Translations under genes and position numbers: made by a program
In this document: positions 51,224 through 59,691 of the stretch, in pieces
Numbering within the stretch: the first letter of the stretch is position 1
Layout of the letters: the number at the start of each line of letters is the position of its first letter
The notes under the pieces: generated by a model
Database searches by the model: none
The model's input: only the letters and a program-made list of their open reading frames with translations
Told to the model about the DNA's origin: nothing
NCBI RefSeq assembly: GCF_004216905.1
Contig: NZ_SGXJ01000001.1
Coordinates: 2,232,001-2,296,000 of the forward strand
Direction of reading: 5' to 3'
From: Kribbella sp. VKM Ac-2569
GTDB taxonomy: Bacteria; Actinomycetota; Actinomycetes; Propionibacteriales; Kribbellaceae
DNA: 64,000 nt

Positions 51224-51466
51224 ATGGCCCGACGCCCGGTACCCACCGGCAAGCGCAAGCCGAAGCAGAACCCACTGGACCGCGACGGCATCACCTTCAT
51301 CGACTACAAGGACACCGCGCTCCTGCGAAAGTTCATCTCCGACCGCGGCAAAATCCGCTCCCGCCGAGTCACCGGCCTGTCCGTCCAGCAACAGAAACAA
51401 GTAGCCCGAGCCATCAAAAACGCCCGCGAAATGGCCCTCCTCCCCTACACCTCCTCCGGCAGGTAA
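51224..51466 (+). CDS. rpsR: Ribosomal protein S18, zinc-independent paralogue
   Basis: An 80-residue S18 (bS18). Typical elements are [24 protein letters not shown], then [31 protein letters not shown]. It contains no cysteine, so it is the zinc-free (C-minus) form that replaces the zinc-binding S18 when zinc is scarce. It is not next to rpsF, ssb or rplI, where the main S18 gene normally lies. A perfect AAAGGAGG is 5 bases before ATG 51224 and a Zur-like palindrome is just upstream. Confidence 0.95.
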   Translation: MARRPVPTGKRKPKQNPLDRDGITFIDYKDTALLRKFISDRGKIRSRRVTGLSVQQQKQVARAIKNAREMALLPYTSSGR

Positions 51467-51771
51467 GCCCCCACGCGATCAAGCTCTACAGGACTCAAAC
51501 GACCCGCCTGCCCGCTGTCGACGGAGCCCATGACAGCCTGATCTACGGACCGGGGAGGATTACCCGCCGGATCCGGTACGCGAGCCTCCCCACTTGAGCC
51601 GGTTCGGCAACTCCGACGACCGTCGGCTCCCGAGGCGGAGTGCGTGACGGACGGTTGGGAAACAAATTTGCACATGCCGACGATTTCTTTCCCACCACCG
51701 GGGTTGAGAGCCGGCCCCCGCCCTTAACCGAACGGTGTTGGGGTTAACCCGACCTCTGGAACTATCAGGCT
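51467..51771. other. Gene-free convergent region (305 bases)
   Basis: It lies between the 3' ends of the S18 and GNAT genes. No credible gene or strong terminator was seen. An AT-rich block (around 51660-51690) and a GGTTAACC palindrome (around 51742) stand out from the surrounding GC-rich sequence. Confidence 0.5.
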
Positions 51772-52260
51772 CTAGGTCAGTTGCTTGCGCATCAGAGTGA
51801 TCCGCGTTTCGTAGCGGGCCGTGGATCCGTCCGCAGCCTCTTGGTCCCACGAGCCGATCTCGTTGCCGCTCACCACGTAGCCCAACCGCTCGTACAAGCC
51901 GCGCGGTCGCGACCTGTTGTCGTCCACGCCCAACTCGACCCAACCGAGTCCGCGGGCTCGAGCTCGCTGTTCCAACGCCCCGATCAGGACTGATCCGATC
52001 CCACATGAGCGCAGCTCCGCCTGGACCGACAGTTGCCAAATAGTCGCCGCGCCGGGCGGTTTGGTGTAGTCGACCCCACCAACCGCAACAGGCAGACCGG
52101 AAGGCGGACAGACCGCCAAGTAGTCGACCTCGCCGCGACGGGCACGTCGGATCGCTTCGGCTACGTACGCAAGATCCGTCGCTGTCCCGTACCAGCCGCA
52201 GGCGGGCAGGTCGGCGTCGGTCAGGTCGCGAACGGTAAGCGGTACGACAACCTCGGCCAT
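51772..52260 (-). CDS. GNAT family N-acetyltransferase
   Basis: A 162-residue single-domain GNAT. AVGGVDYTKPPGAATIWQLSV is beta-4, QAELRSCGIGSVLIGALEQRA is the acetyl-CoA loop (R-x-x-G-I-G), and GVDDNRSRPRGLYERLGYVV is the closing motif. ATG 52260 begins MAEVVVPLTVRDLTDADLP. Substrate unknown. It is downstream of the LuxR regulator on the same strand with a 21-base gap, so it may share its transcript. Confidence 0.9.
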   Translation of the reverse strand: MAEVVVPLTVRDLTDADLPACGWYGTATDLAYVAEAIRRARRGEVDYLAVCPPSGLPVAVGGVDYTKPPGAATIWQLSVQAELRSCGIGSVLIGALEQRARARGLGWVELGVDDNRSRPRGLYERLGYVVSGNEIGSWDQEAADGSTARYETRITLMRKQLT

Positions 52261-52281
52261 ATCCGGTGCCCTGGCGCGTGA

Positions 52282-52923
52282 TTACACCAGGCGGCGGTCG
52301 GTGGCCCAGCGGGTTAGTTCGTGGCGGTTGGAGAGTTGGAGTTTGCGGAGTACCGAGGAGACGTGGGTCTCGACCGTCTTCACCGAGATGAAGAGTTCGC
52401 GGGCGACCTCCTTGTACGCGTAGCCCCGCGCGATCAAGCGCAGTACCTCACGCTCCCGCTGTGACAGCCGGTCCAGGTCCTCGTCCACCGAGGCGATGTC
52501 GATCGCGCCGGAGAAGGCGTCCAGGACGAAGCCGGCCAGCCGCGGCGAGAACACTGCGTCGCCGTCGGCGACCCGGTTGATCGCGTCGACCAGCTCGGTG
52601 CCGGAGATGTTCTTGGTGACGTACCCGCGGGCGCCGGCCCGGATCACGCCGATCACGTCCTCGGCGGCGTCGGAGACCGACAGCGCGAGGAACTTGATGT
52701 CCGGGTGCCGCTGGTGCACCTGCTTCATCACCTCGGTGCCACCGCCGCCCGGCAGGTGGACGTCGAGGAGTACGACGTCCGGCTCGGTGCCGACGATCGC
52801 CTTGACCGCGCTGTCGACGTCGGCTCCCTCCCCGACGATGTCGACAGCGGTGCCGATCTCGCTGCGTACCCCGGCCCGGAACATGTCGTGATCGTCGATG
52901 ACTACGACGCGCCTGCTGCTCAT
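52282..52923 (-). CDS. LuxR-family response regulator
   Basis: A 213-residue NarL/LuxR-type regulator. The receiver domain has the acidic pair VVVIDDHDMF, phospho-acceptor Asp54 (VVLLDVHLPGGGG) and the lysine in GYVTKNISG. The C-terminal LuxR HTH is LSQREREVLRLIARGYAYKEVARELFISVKTVETHVSSVLRKL. ATG 52923 overlaps the histidine kinase stop by four bases (ATGA), so the two form a two-component system. Likely targets include the divergent PspC gene; this is inferred from position. Confidence 0.95.
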   Translation of the reverse strand: MSSRRVVVIDDHDMFRAGVRSEIGTAVDIVGEGADVDSAVKAIVGTEPDVVLLDVHLPGGGGTEVMKQVHQRHPDIKFLALSVSDAAEDVIGVIRAGARGYVTKNISGTELVDAINRVADGDAVFSPRLAGFVLDAFSGAIDIASVDEDLDRLSQREREVLRLIARGYAYKEVARELFISVKTVETHVSSVLRKLQLSNRHELTRWATDRRLV

Positions 52924-54410
52924 CTGTCCATCTCCAGTCGCACTTCGGTGCCTGTCTCGGAATCGGACCGCACCGTCGCGCGTCCGCCGTGCCGTTCCAT
53001 TCTGCCCATCACACTGTGCCGCAAGCCGAGCCGGTCGTCCGGGACCTCGTCCACCTCGAAGCCCTTGCCGCGGTCGCGGACGAACATCTCCACCCGGTCG
53101 CCGTCCACCTCGACGAACACGTCGATCTTCGCGGCACCGGAGTGCTTGGCGGCGTTCACCATCGACTCCCGGGCGGCCCGGACCATCGACGCCAGTGGTT
53201 CGGTCAGGTCGCAGTCGCCGACCGTGACCACCTCGATCGGTACGCCGTGCGAGTCCTCGACCTCGGCGGCCGCCTGCTTCGCGGCGCCGACGATCGTCTG
53301 GTCGGCGTCGTGTTCCTCGTCGTACAGCCAGGATCGCAGCTCGCGCTCCTGCGAGCGCGCCAGCCTGGCGACCGCCTTCGGGTCCTCGGCCTGCTTCTGG
53401 ATCAGTGCCAGCGTCTGCAGCACCGAGTCGTGCAGGTGCGCGGCCATGTCGGCGCGCTCCTGCGAACGCACCCGCTCCGCGCGCTCGGCGTTCAGGTCCC
53501 GGCTCAGCCGGTGCACCCACGGCCCGGCGATGACCCCGATCCCGACCACGGCGAGCAGCAGCGCGATCAGTACGTCGCCGACCATCGAGAGCCGGCCGTT
53601 CTGTACCAGGAACAAGGTGACCGCGGTGCCGAGCAGGATCAGCCCGACAGCGATCCGGATCAGCGACTTCCAGCCGCCCTTGCCGAGCACCAGGCCGAGG
53701 ATCGGGACCCGGACGTCGCGCGTCCACTTGTCCTTCTGGCTCTCGTCAGCCTGCCGCCAGATCAGCGCCAGACCGGTCGCGGCGAACACCAGCGGCCAGA
53801 ACAGCTTCCCGGCGATGCCGAGCCCGGCGACCTGCAGGAGCAGGACCAGGCCGATGCCGATGGCCACCAGCGCGGGCAGCTGGCCGCGGCTCTTCTCCCG
53901 CTTCCGCTGCTTCGCTTCGGCGACCGGCGGCGCCGGTTCATCGGTGCGTAGCCCTTTACGTGTGTGCGCGGCCAGCCCAGGCGCATCCGGCACGGTCTCC
54001 GGCGCGAGCGGCATCAGGAACCACAGCGCCGCATAGATCAGTACGCCGAAGCCGCCGGACACCGTGGTCGCGATCAGCACCAGCCGTACGACGGTGTCCG
54101 ACACGCCGAGGTGGTCCGCGATCCCGCCGGCCACACCGGCGACGACGCGTCCCTCGGTACGGCGATACGCCCGACGAGTCGGCTCCGCGGCCGGTCGTGG
54201 CGGCGTGGACGAGTACGCCGGACCACCCGAGCCGGCGTGCTGGTTGCCCATCCGCGCGGCGTAGGCGGCGTACGGGCCTTGGTACTGCCCCGGGCCCTGC
54301 GGTCCCCAGCCCTTGAAGCGCCACTGATCCTGGTTCTGCCCAGGCGGCGGCTCGGGTGGGGCTCCGTTCGCGGAGGACCCGCCCGGGGGCGCGGCTGCTG
54401 GCTGGCTCAT
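52920..54410 (-). CDS. PspC-domain sensor histidine kinase
   Basis: A 496-residue membrane kinase. A Pro/Gln-rich N-terminus (1-80) precedes a PspC domain (about 82-135, RTEGRVVAGVAGGIADHLGV) and four or five further membrane helices. The HisKA_3 region has the phospho-acceptor in AAHLHDSVLQTLALIQKQ (His327), and the ATPase domain has RESMVNAAKHSGA and DRGKGF. This is the actinobacterial PspC-LuxR kinase type associated with envelope stress. ATG 54410 begins MSQPAAAPPG; GTG 54425 is possible. Divergent from another PspC gene. Confidence 0.93.
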   Translation of the reverse strand: MSQPAAAPPGGSSANGAPPEPPPGQNQDQWRFKGWGPQGPGQYQGPYAAYAARMGNQHAGSGGPAYSSTPPRPAAEPTRRAYRRTEGRVVAGVAGGIADHLGVSDTVVRLVLIATTVSGGFGVLIYAALWFLMPLAPETVPDAPGLAAHTRKGLRTDEPAPPVAEAKQRKREKSRGQLPALVAIGIGLVLLLQVAGLGIAGKLFWPLVFAATGLALIWRQADESQKDKWTRDVRVPILGLVLGKGGWKSLIRIAVGLILLGTAVTLFLVQNGRLSMVGDVLIALLLAVVGIGVIAGPWVHRLSRDLNAERAERVRSQERADMAAHLHDSVLQTLALIQKQAEDPKAVARLARSQERELRSWLYDEEHDADQTIVGAAKQAAAEVEDSHGVPIEVVTVGDCDLTEPLASMVRAARESMVNAAKHSGAAKIDVFVEVDGDRVEMFVRDRGKGFEVDEVPDDRLGLRHSVMGRMERHGGRATVRSDSETGTEVRLEMDR

Positions 54411-54592
54411 CACAACGATCGTCACATGTGGACCGGCCCGACACCAGCAGGCTTGTCCCGGGCCGCCTCCTCAGCGCCCGCCCGCTGGGCTCAGGGTCGG
54501 CTAGGGGAGAACCCCGATTTCCAGCGACTCCGGGGGTCCTCAGGGGGTATCCCGGATGTGATGCGGGGCGAATTCGCGCGAGTATCGATGAC

Positions 54593-55885
54593 ATGGAGCA
54601 GAACCAGAGTGGACCCGCCGGGTTCGACCGCAACCGCCTGCAGAACCCCCAGAGCTGGCGGCGCAGTAGGTCGGACCGCTGGGTCGCGGGTGTCTGCGGC
54701 GGCATCGGCCGCGCGCTGAACATCGACCCGGTGCTGGTCCGCGTGGTGATGGCCGTCCTGATCATCAGCGGTCCGGGCGTGATCTTCTACATCGCCGCCT
54801 GGGTCCTGATGCCCGACGAGGGCAGTGACCGCTCCGCAGCGCAGGGCGTGCTCGGCGACCGGGTCCGGACCGACCACCCGTGGTTCTGGCCGGTGGTGAT
54901 CGGCGCCTGCGTGTTCTTCGCGATCGCGATGATGTCGTCGTTCAACTTCGGCCGCTTCGTGCCCGGCCCGCTGATCGTGGTGGGCGTCATCTGGCTGATC
55001 GCGAAGCAGCGCAAGGGCAACAACAAGCAGGGACAGCGCCCGCAGGACACGGTGCCGCCGGCTACTTCGGCGTACTTCGGTCCGCAGCAGACCACGGCGT
55101 ACACGCCTCCTCAGAGCGACCCGTCAGCTCCCCCGGCGGGTCCGTCGTCCTCGGCCACACAGCGACCCCAGGACCGCACCGTCGAACCGGTCCAGCCTGT
55201 GTGGACCGAGGACGACCCCCTCGGCCTGTACGTCGACGAGCCGGCCGGCACCACCTCGCCGGTCGCGAGCACCCCCGCCGGGCCGCCTGCCAAGGGCGTG
55301 CGCGGGATCAAGTCGATCATCGTCGTGCTGACCGGCCTCGCGATCGGCATCGCCGCGCTGGCGGGTGCGCCCACGGCGACCATGCTGATCATCGGCCTGG
55401 CCACGCTCGGCGGCGGCATGCTGCTCGGCGGGTTCGTCGGCCGCACGCTGGCCCTGCTGCCGCTCGGCATCCTGCTGGCCATCGGCGCCATCGCGAGCAC
55501 GGTGTTCGCCGGTGTGCCGCGCAACTTCGCCGACACCAACTACGTCGCGCCGTCCACCCAGACCATCACCGCGACCGGGACGAGCTACGAGTTCGACGCC
55601 GGGTCGGTGCATCTGGACCTGACCCAGGCGAAGTTCGGGCCGGGTGCGAAGGTCGTGGTCCACGGCGGCCTCGGCGATGTGGTCGTCAAGCTCCCGCAGG
55701 ACGTGGACGTGCAGGGCACGGTGTCGACCGAGATGGGAGACGTTGCCTTCCTCAACCAGCACGAGGAGGGTCATAATGCCGAACTGAAGCTGAACGACCT
55801 CGGCATGGACGGCAAGGCCGGCCCGCAGCAGGTCACCCTGGACCTGGACCTCAGGCTGGGCAGTATCAAGGTGGAGCGCGGATGA
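54593..55885 (+). CDS. PspC-domain membrane protein with C-terminal adhesin-like domain
   Basis: A 430-residue protein. The N-terminal PspC domain (about 22-78: SDRWVAGVCGGIGRALNIDPVLVRVVMAVLII) is followed by several helices and a Pro/Gln-rich loop, then a second cluster of about three helices (about 240-310). The C-terminal beta-rich domain resembles the LiaF/DUF4097 type (SYEFDAGSVHLDLTQAKFG, VVVHGGLGDVVVKLPQDVDVQG). That layout fits a sensor partner of the divergent two-component system. ATG 54593 starts MEQNQSGPAG. It is coupled to the next small gene by ATGA. Confidence 0.88.
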   Translation: MEQNQSGPAGFDRNRLQNPQSWRRSRSDRWVAGVCGGIGRALNIDPVLVRVVMAVLIISGPGVIFYIAAWVLMPDEGSDRSAAQGVLGDRVRTDHPWFWPVVIGACVFFAIAMMSSFNFGRFVPGPLIVVGVIWLIAKQRKGNNKQGQRPQDTVPPATSAYFGPQQTTAYTPPQSDPSAPPAGPSSSATQRPQDRTVEPVQPVWTEDDPLGLYVDEPAGTTSPVASTPAGPPAKGVRGIKSIIVVLTGLAIGIAALAGAPTATMLIIGLATLGGGMLLGGFVGRTLALLPLGILLAIGAIASTVFAGVPRNFADTNYVAPSTQTITATGTSYEFDAGSVHLDLTQAKFGPGAKVVVHGGLGDVVVKLPQDVDVQGTVSTEMGDVAFLNQHEEGHNAELKLNDLGMDGKAGPQQVTLDLDLRLGSIKVERG

Positions 55886-56070
55886 GCCAGCAGCGAAAGA
55901 CCAAGCCGGACGTGCCCGGCGTGGTGGCCGGCACGGTCCTGACCGGTGCTGCCACGATCTGGATGCTGACCGACAACGGCGTACTGCAGACCGACGACCT
56001 CGGCGTGACGAGCGCCCTCCTCCTGGTCGCCGGAGGCCTCCTCGGCCTCGCCGCATCCCGCCGCGCCTAA
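55882..56070 (+). CDS. Small two-helix membrane protein in the PspC operon
   Basis: A 62-residue protein with two hydrophobic segments (GVVAGTVLTGAATIWML and VTSALLLVAGGLLGLAA) flanked by charged ends. ATG 55882 overlaps the stop of the PspC-domain gene. Small membrane proteins of this kind commonly follow PspC genes in actinobacteria. It may modulate the sensor; function unknown. Confidence 0.75.
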   Translation: MSQQRKTKPDVPGVVAGTVLTGAATIWMLTDNGVLQTDDLGVTSALLLVAGGLLGLAASRRA

Positions 56071-56112
56071 CTCGGTGGACGGTGGGTGTGCCGGTTCTCT
56101 AAGCTCCAGGCC

Positions 56113-56142
56113 GTGACCAGCCCGGAGGCGGACAGATCGTAA
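56113..56142 (+). promoter_or_regulatory. Possible leader peptide upstream of MFS gene
   Basis: GTG ACC AGC CCG GAG GCG GAC AGA TCG TAA would encode the nine-residue VTSPEADRS. It is followed by a possible hairpin (GGAGACG with CGTCTTC, around 56174-56199) before the exporter start. Genes of the cmlA/cmx group are known to be controlled by ribosome stalling on short leader peptides; applying that here is inference. Confidence 0.3.
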
Positions 56143-56222
56143 CCACCGGCCGTTCCGTGTAACTCGCCCGGAACCGCCGGAGACGACTCATACCCGTCTT
56201 CTGATGGTTGCGGAGCATTTCC

Positions 56223-57368
56223 ATGCCTTTCGTGCTGTATCTCCTTGGCCTGGCCGTTTTCGCCCAGGCGACCTCTGAATTCATGCTCTCCGGGCTCGGC
56301 CCGGACATCGCCCAGGACCTGGGCGTCTCGATTCCCACCGCCGGCTGGCTGACGTCCGGGTTCGCGCTCGGGATGATCGTCGGCGCCCCGGCAGTCGCCG
56401 TACTCGGCGCCCGCTGGCCACGCCGCCGGACGTTGCTCGTGACGCTGACCGTGTTCCTCGCGGTCCACGTGGTCGGCGCGCTGACCAGCGACTTCACCGT
56501 TCTGCTGATCACCCGGGTCCTCGCGGCCCTCGCGAACGCGGGCTTCCTGGCCATCGCCCTCGCCACTGCCGCCGCCCTGGTCCACCCGGACGCGAAGGGT
56601 CGCGCGACCTCCGTCCTTCTCGGCGGTACGACGCTCGCGTGCATCGTCGGCGTACCGGCGGGTGCCGTGCTCGGCCAGTACCTCGGCTGGCGGTCCGCCT
56701 TCTGGGCGGTCGCGCTCATCTCGCTCCCGGCACTGCTTGGGATCCTGCGCACCGTCCCGGACCGTACAACCGGCCCGGCGACCGTCGGGCGGTTCACCGT
56801 GTCGCCAAGGCTCGCCGTACTGCTGATCCTCGGCGCCCTCGTGAACGGCGCGACGTTTTGCTCGTTCACCTACCTCTCGCCCGTGCTCACCGAGGTAACC
56901 GGACTTGGGGCGGGATGGGTTCCGGTGATGCTCGCGCTCTTCGGTCTCGGCTCGTTCGCGGGCGTCACCGTCGCCGGCCGGTACGCCGACCGTCGCGACG
57001 ACCGACTCGTACTCGTTGCCGGCGGCATCTTGCTGCTCGGATGGTGCGCGTTCGCCCTCACCACGGCGTACGTCGTACCGGCTGTCGCCCTGGTCCTCGT
57101 ACAAGGCGCGCTGTCCTTCGCGGTCGGCTCGACGCTGATCTCGTACGCCCTGTACGCCGGCACCGAGTCGCCCGTCCTGACCGGCGGACTGGCCACCGCC
57201 GCCCTCAACGTCGGCGCTGCCGCCGGACCGCTGCTGGGCGGCCTCGCGATCGGATCCGGAACCTTCCGCGGCCCGCTCTGGGTCAGCGCGGGACTGGTGG
57301 GTGCGGCACTCTGCCTCGGATGGGCGGCTCAGGGCTGGACGCGACGAGCAGCACGCCGCGTGACATAG
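56223..57368 (+). CDS. MFS exporter of the Cmx/CmlR (chloramphenicol efflux) type
   Basis: A 381-residue proton-driven exporter of the 12-helix DHA1 class. The N-terminus MPFVLYLLGLAVFAQATSEFMLSGL and the segments VGAPAVAVLGARWPRRRTLL and ALANAGFLAIALATAAALV closely resemble actinobacterial chloramphenicol exporters such as Cmx and CmlR. It may give intrinsic phenicol tolerance; substrate is inferred from resemblance only. ATG 56223 follows TGCGGAGC. Its end overlaps the convergent CGNR gene by 40 bases. Confidence 0.87.
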   Translation: MPFVLYLLGLAVFAQATSEFMLSGLGPDIAQDLGVSIPTAGWLTSGFALGMIVGAPAVAVLGARWPRRRTLLVTLTVFLAVHVVGALTSDFTVLLITRVLAALANAGFLAIALATAAALVHPDAKGRATSVLLGGTTLACIVGVPAGAVLGQYLGWRSAFWAVALISLPALLGILRTVPDRTTGPATVGRFTVSPRLAVLLILGALVNGATFCSFTYLSPVLTEVTGLGAGWVPVMLALFGLGSFAGVTVAGRYADRRDDRLVLVAGGILLLGWCAFALTTAYVVPAVALVLVQGALSFAVGSTLISYALYAGTESPVLTGGLATAALNVGAAAGPLLGGLAIGSGTFRGPLWVSAGLVGAALCLGWAAQGWTRRAARRVT

Positions 57369-57934
57369 CGGCGCATCTTCTGGTTGACGCCGCAGATCTC
57401 CATCGAGCACCAGCGGCGACTGTTGTTCTTGGACTGGTCCAGGAACAGCCAGGGACAGCCCGCGCAGCGTTTGATGCGAGTCGCGCGAGGGCCGGTGAGC
57501 AGCTCGTAGGCGGCGAGCGCCACCGGCCACAGCGGCGACTCCAGCTCCTCCATCGGCCAGACCGGGCGGCGGTCCACCAGGTCGGCGTGGTCGACCGCCG
57601 TACGGACGAAGGGGCGCAGCTCGGTCCATCCCTCCAGCTCGCGGCCGTCGGCGATCGAACCCGCCGCCAGGTTGATTGCCTCCCGCAACTGATGGGCCCG
57701 GCGGACTACGGCCACCGCCCGGCGTGGCGCCGTACGGAGCAGCAGGCGATCCGCGTCGGGCCCGGTCAGCAGGCCCACTCGCAGCGACCAGTGCAGCAGC
57801 GAGCGGTAGTCCGCGATGTGGTCGTGCCGCAACGGACCGACGGGATCGTCGACCGTGTTGGCGAAGTCCAGCGCGAGGTCGCCCGCGACCACGGGCAGCT
57901 CGCGGATGCCTGGAGGGAGCTCAACTGTTTCCAT
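57329..57934 (-). CDS. CGNR zinc-finger family regulator
   Basis: A 201-residue protein with an N-terminal ABATE-like stress-sensing domain (VVAGDLALDFANTVDDPVG) and a C-terminal zinc finger: IKRCAGCPWLFLDQSKNN, then SRRWCSMEICGVNQKMRRY. The four cysteines are intact, but the name motif CGNR reads CGVN. Such proteins are probable DNA-binding regulators. It is divergent from the DHA2 exporter at 57987, its likely target. The 52-base gap carries an AT-rich AAAACGCATTTT patch. Confidence 0.88.
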   Translation of the reverse strand: METVELPPGIRELPVVAGDLALDFANTVDDPVGPLRHDHIADYRSLLHWSLRVGLLTGPDADRLLLRTAPRRAVAVVRRAHQLREAINLAAGSIADGRELEGWTELRPFVRTAVDHADLVDRRPVWPMEELESPLWPVALAAYELLTGPRATRIKRCAGCPWLFLDQSKNNSRRWCSMEICGVNQKMRRYVTRRAARRVQP

Positions 57935-57986
57935 CAAAACGCATTTTATCAGTTTGCCATCCGTGGACGCGGGCACTGTTTCCTGC
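57935..57986. promoter_or_regulatory. AT-rich divergent promoter/operator region
   Basis: Between the CGNR regulator and the DHA2 exporter. AAAACGCATTTT (57937-57948) has complementary A4/T4 ends in otherwise GC-rich DNA. It probably holds both promoters and the regulator's binding site. Confidence 0.4.
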
Positions 57987-59369
57987 ATGAGCGGTTTGAC
58001 CGGAAACACCTCGATCCGTTCCTCCGGCTGGGCAGTCGTCTGCGTGGCCCAGTTCGTCGTCGTGCTGGATGCAACCATCGTCACCACCGCACTGCCCGCG
58101 ATCGGTGCGGACCTCGGTTTCGCGGCGGCCACGCTCCCCTGGGTGTTCATGGCGTACACGATCGTGCTGGCCGGACTGCTTGTGCTCGGTGGCCGGACCG
58201 CCGACCTCGGCGGCGCACGGCGAATCTTCCGGATCGGGCTCGCTGTGTTCTCTGCCGCCTCGCTCGTCTGCGCTCTCGCCTGGTCCCCGGCCGTTCTGAT
58301 CGGCGCCCGCCTCGCCCAGGGCGCCGGCGCGGCGCTCCTGTCTCCCGCGGCGTTGGCCGCGTTGTCGGACGCGCTGCCTCCGGAAGCGGCGCGGCGAGCG
58401 CTGGGATGGTGGACGGCAGCGGGCGCCGGGGGCGGGGCGAGCGGCTGGTTCCTCGGCGGCCTGATCACCCAGGTCGCAGGCTGGCGCTGGGTGTTCGCCG
58501 TCAACGTGCCGATCGGCTTCGTCGCCTTGCTCTGGAGCGTCCGCAGCCTTCCCGGCCGCGGGAGCCGGACTCGCGTCGTCACCCTCGATCTCCCGGGCGC
58601 CTGCTGCGTCACGGCCGGCATCGCCCTGGCGGCCGTCGGCCTGTCGGAGATCGCGCGGGATGCCGCCGCGTGGCCCGGTTGGGCGGCGCTGACAACAGCT
58701 GCCCTGCTGATGATCGGCTTCACGCGCATCGAGCGAACGTCGCGGCAGCCTCTGCTCCCGCCCTCGCTGCTGCGAACCCACGGCGTTCTCGGCGGCAACC
58801 TCACCGCCGCCGCGTTGACCGCCTCGACGAGCCCGGCGATGCTGACCGCCGCGCTGTACGTGCAGGACACACTGCGCCTGCCACCGGCATTGGCCGGGCT
58901 CATCTTCCCGGTCTTCAACGTCGCGGTGATCGGTGGCTCCCTGCTCGGTCCGGCGGCAGTCCACGCGCTCGGCGTACGGCGCGCGCTGTTGACCGGATTC
59001 ACGGGTGTTGCTGTGGGTGTCGCCGTACTGCTGCCGCTGCCCGCGGAGGGACTGCCGCTGACTCTGCTGATCAGCGGCTTCGGGGTCATGGGTGTGAGCC
59101 TCGGCGTCGCGTCCGTCGCGTCCACCACCGCGGGTACGGCGTACGTGCGGGAAACCGACCGTGGTGTCGCCGCCGGCGTCCTCAACTCAGCTGCTCAACT
59201 CGGGGCCTCGCTCGGGCTCGCGCTGTCCGGGCCGGTGATCGCGTCGGCCGCGCCGATGACCGGGTACCGGATGGCCTTCGGGCTCGGTATCTCGCTCGCT
59301 CTGACCGGGCTCGCCGCCGCGTTCACGGTGCCGCGGACAGTGCGCCGACCGACGGAGGGCCTGGGCTAG
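57987..59369 (+). CDS. MFS exporter, DHA2 (14-helix) type
   Basis: A 460-residue drug/proton antiporter. Family motifs are [22 protein letters not shown] (motif D1-like), [17 protein letters not shown] (motif A), [17 protein letters not shown] and [13 protein letters not shown] (DHA2 signature). It resembles EmrB/QacA-type exporters for lipophilic drugs or cations. ATG 57987 begins [15 protein letters not shown]. It is divergent from, and probably controlled by, the CGNR protein. Confidence 0.92.
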   Translation: MSGLTGNTSIRSSGWAVVCVAQFVVVLDATIVTTALPAIGADLGFAAATLPWVFMAYTIVLAGLLVLGGRTADLGGARRIFRIGLAVFSAASLVCALAWSPAVLIGARLAQGAGAALLSPAALAALSDALPPEAARRALGWWTAAGAGGGASGWFLGGLITQVAGWRWVFAVNVPIGFVALLWSVRSLPGRGSRTRVVTLDLPGACCVTAGIALAAVGLSEIARDAAAWPGWAALTTAALLMIGFTRIERTSRQPLLPPSLLRTHGVLGGNLTAAALTASTSPAMLTAALYVQDTLRLPPALAGLIFPVFNVAVIGGSLLGPAAVHALGVRRALLTGFTGVAVGVAVLLPLPAEGLPLTLLISGFGVMGVSLGVASVASTTAGTAYVRETDRGVAAGVLNSAAQLGASLGLALSGPVIASAAPMTGYRMAFGLGISLALTGLAAAFTVPRTVRRPTEGLG

Positions 59370-59433
59370 GCTTGTGGACCGCGAAGTACCGGAGGGGTCC
59401 GGGTGCAGCGGATCCCGTAGTCAAGGAGTATCG

Positions 59434-59634
59434 ATGGTGCGCGGCACCGTGAAGTGGTTCAACGCCGACAAGGGCTACGGGTTTCTGGCCGTCGACGGGC
59501 AGGACGACGTGTTCGTGCACTGGAGCAAGATCGTCTCCGACGGGTACAAGACGCTCGAGGACGGCCAGCACGTCGAGTTCCAGATCGTCGACGGGCCCAA
59601 GGGTCGCGAGGCCGACGCGGTCACTCCGGTCTGA
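59434..59634 (+). CDS. Cold-shock domain protein
   Basis: A 66-residue CspA-family OB-fold protein that binds single-stranded RNA or DNA. RNP1 is [11 protein letters not shown] (usually KGFGFI) and RNP2 is [10 protein letters not shown] (usually VFVHFS), so it is a divergent member. The usual [13 protein letters not shown] strand follows. AAGGAG lies 6 bases before ATG 59434. Many actinobacterial genomes carry several such genes; a role in cold response is not assured. Confidence 0.94.
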   Translation: MVRGTVKWFNADKGYGFLAVDGQDDVFVHWSKIVSDGYKTLEDGQHVEFQIVDGPKGREADAVTPV

Positions 59635-59691
59635 CCGGCAGTAGCCGGCGGTAACCGATAACCTGACCTCTCATCATGTGAGGGGTGAGAC

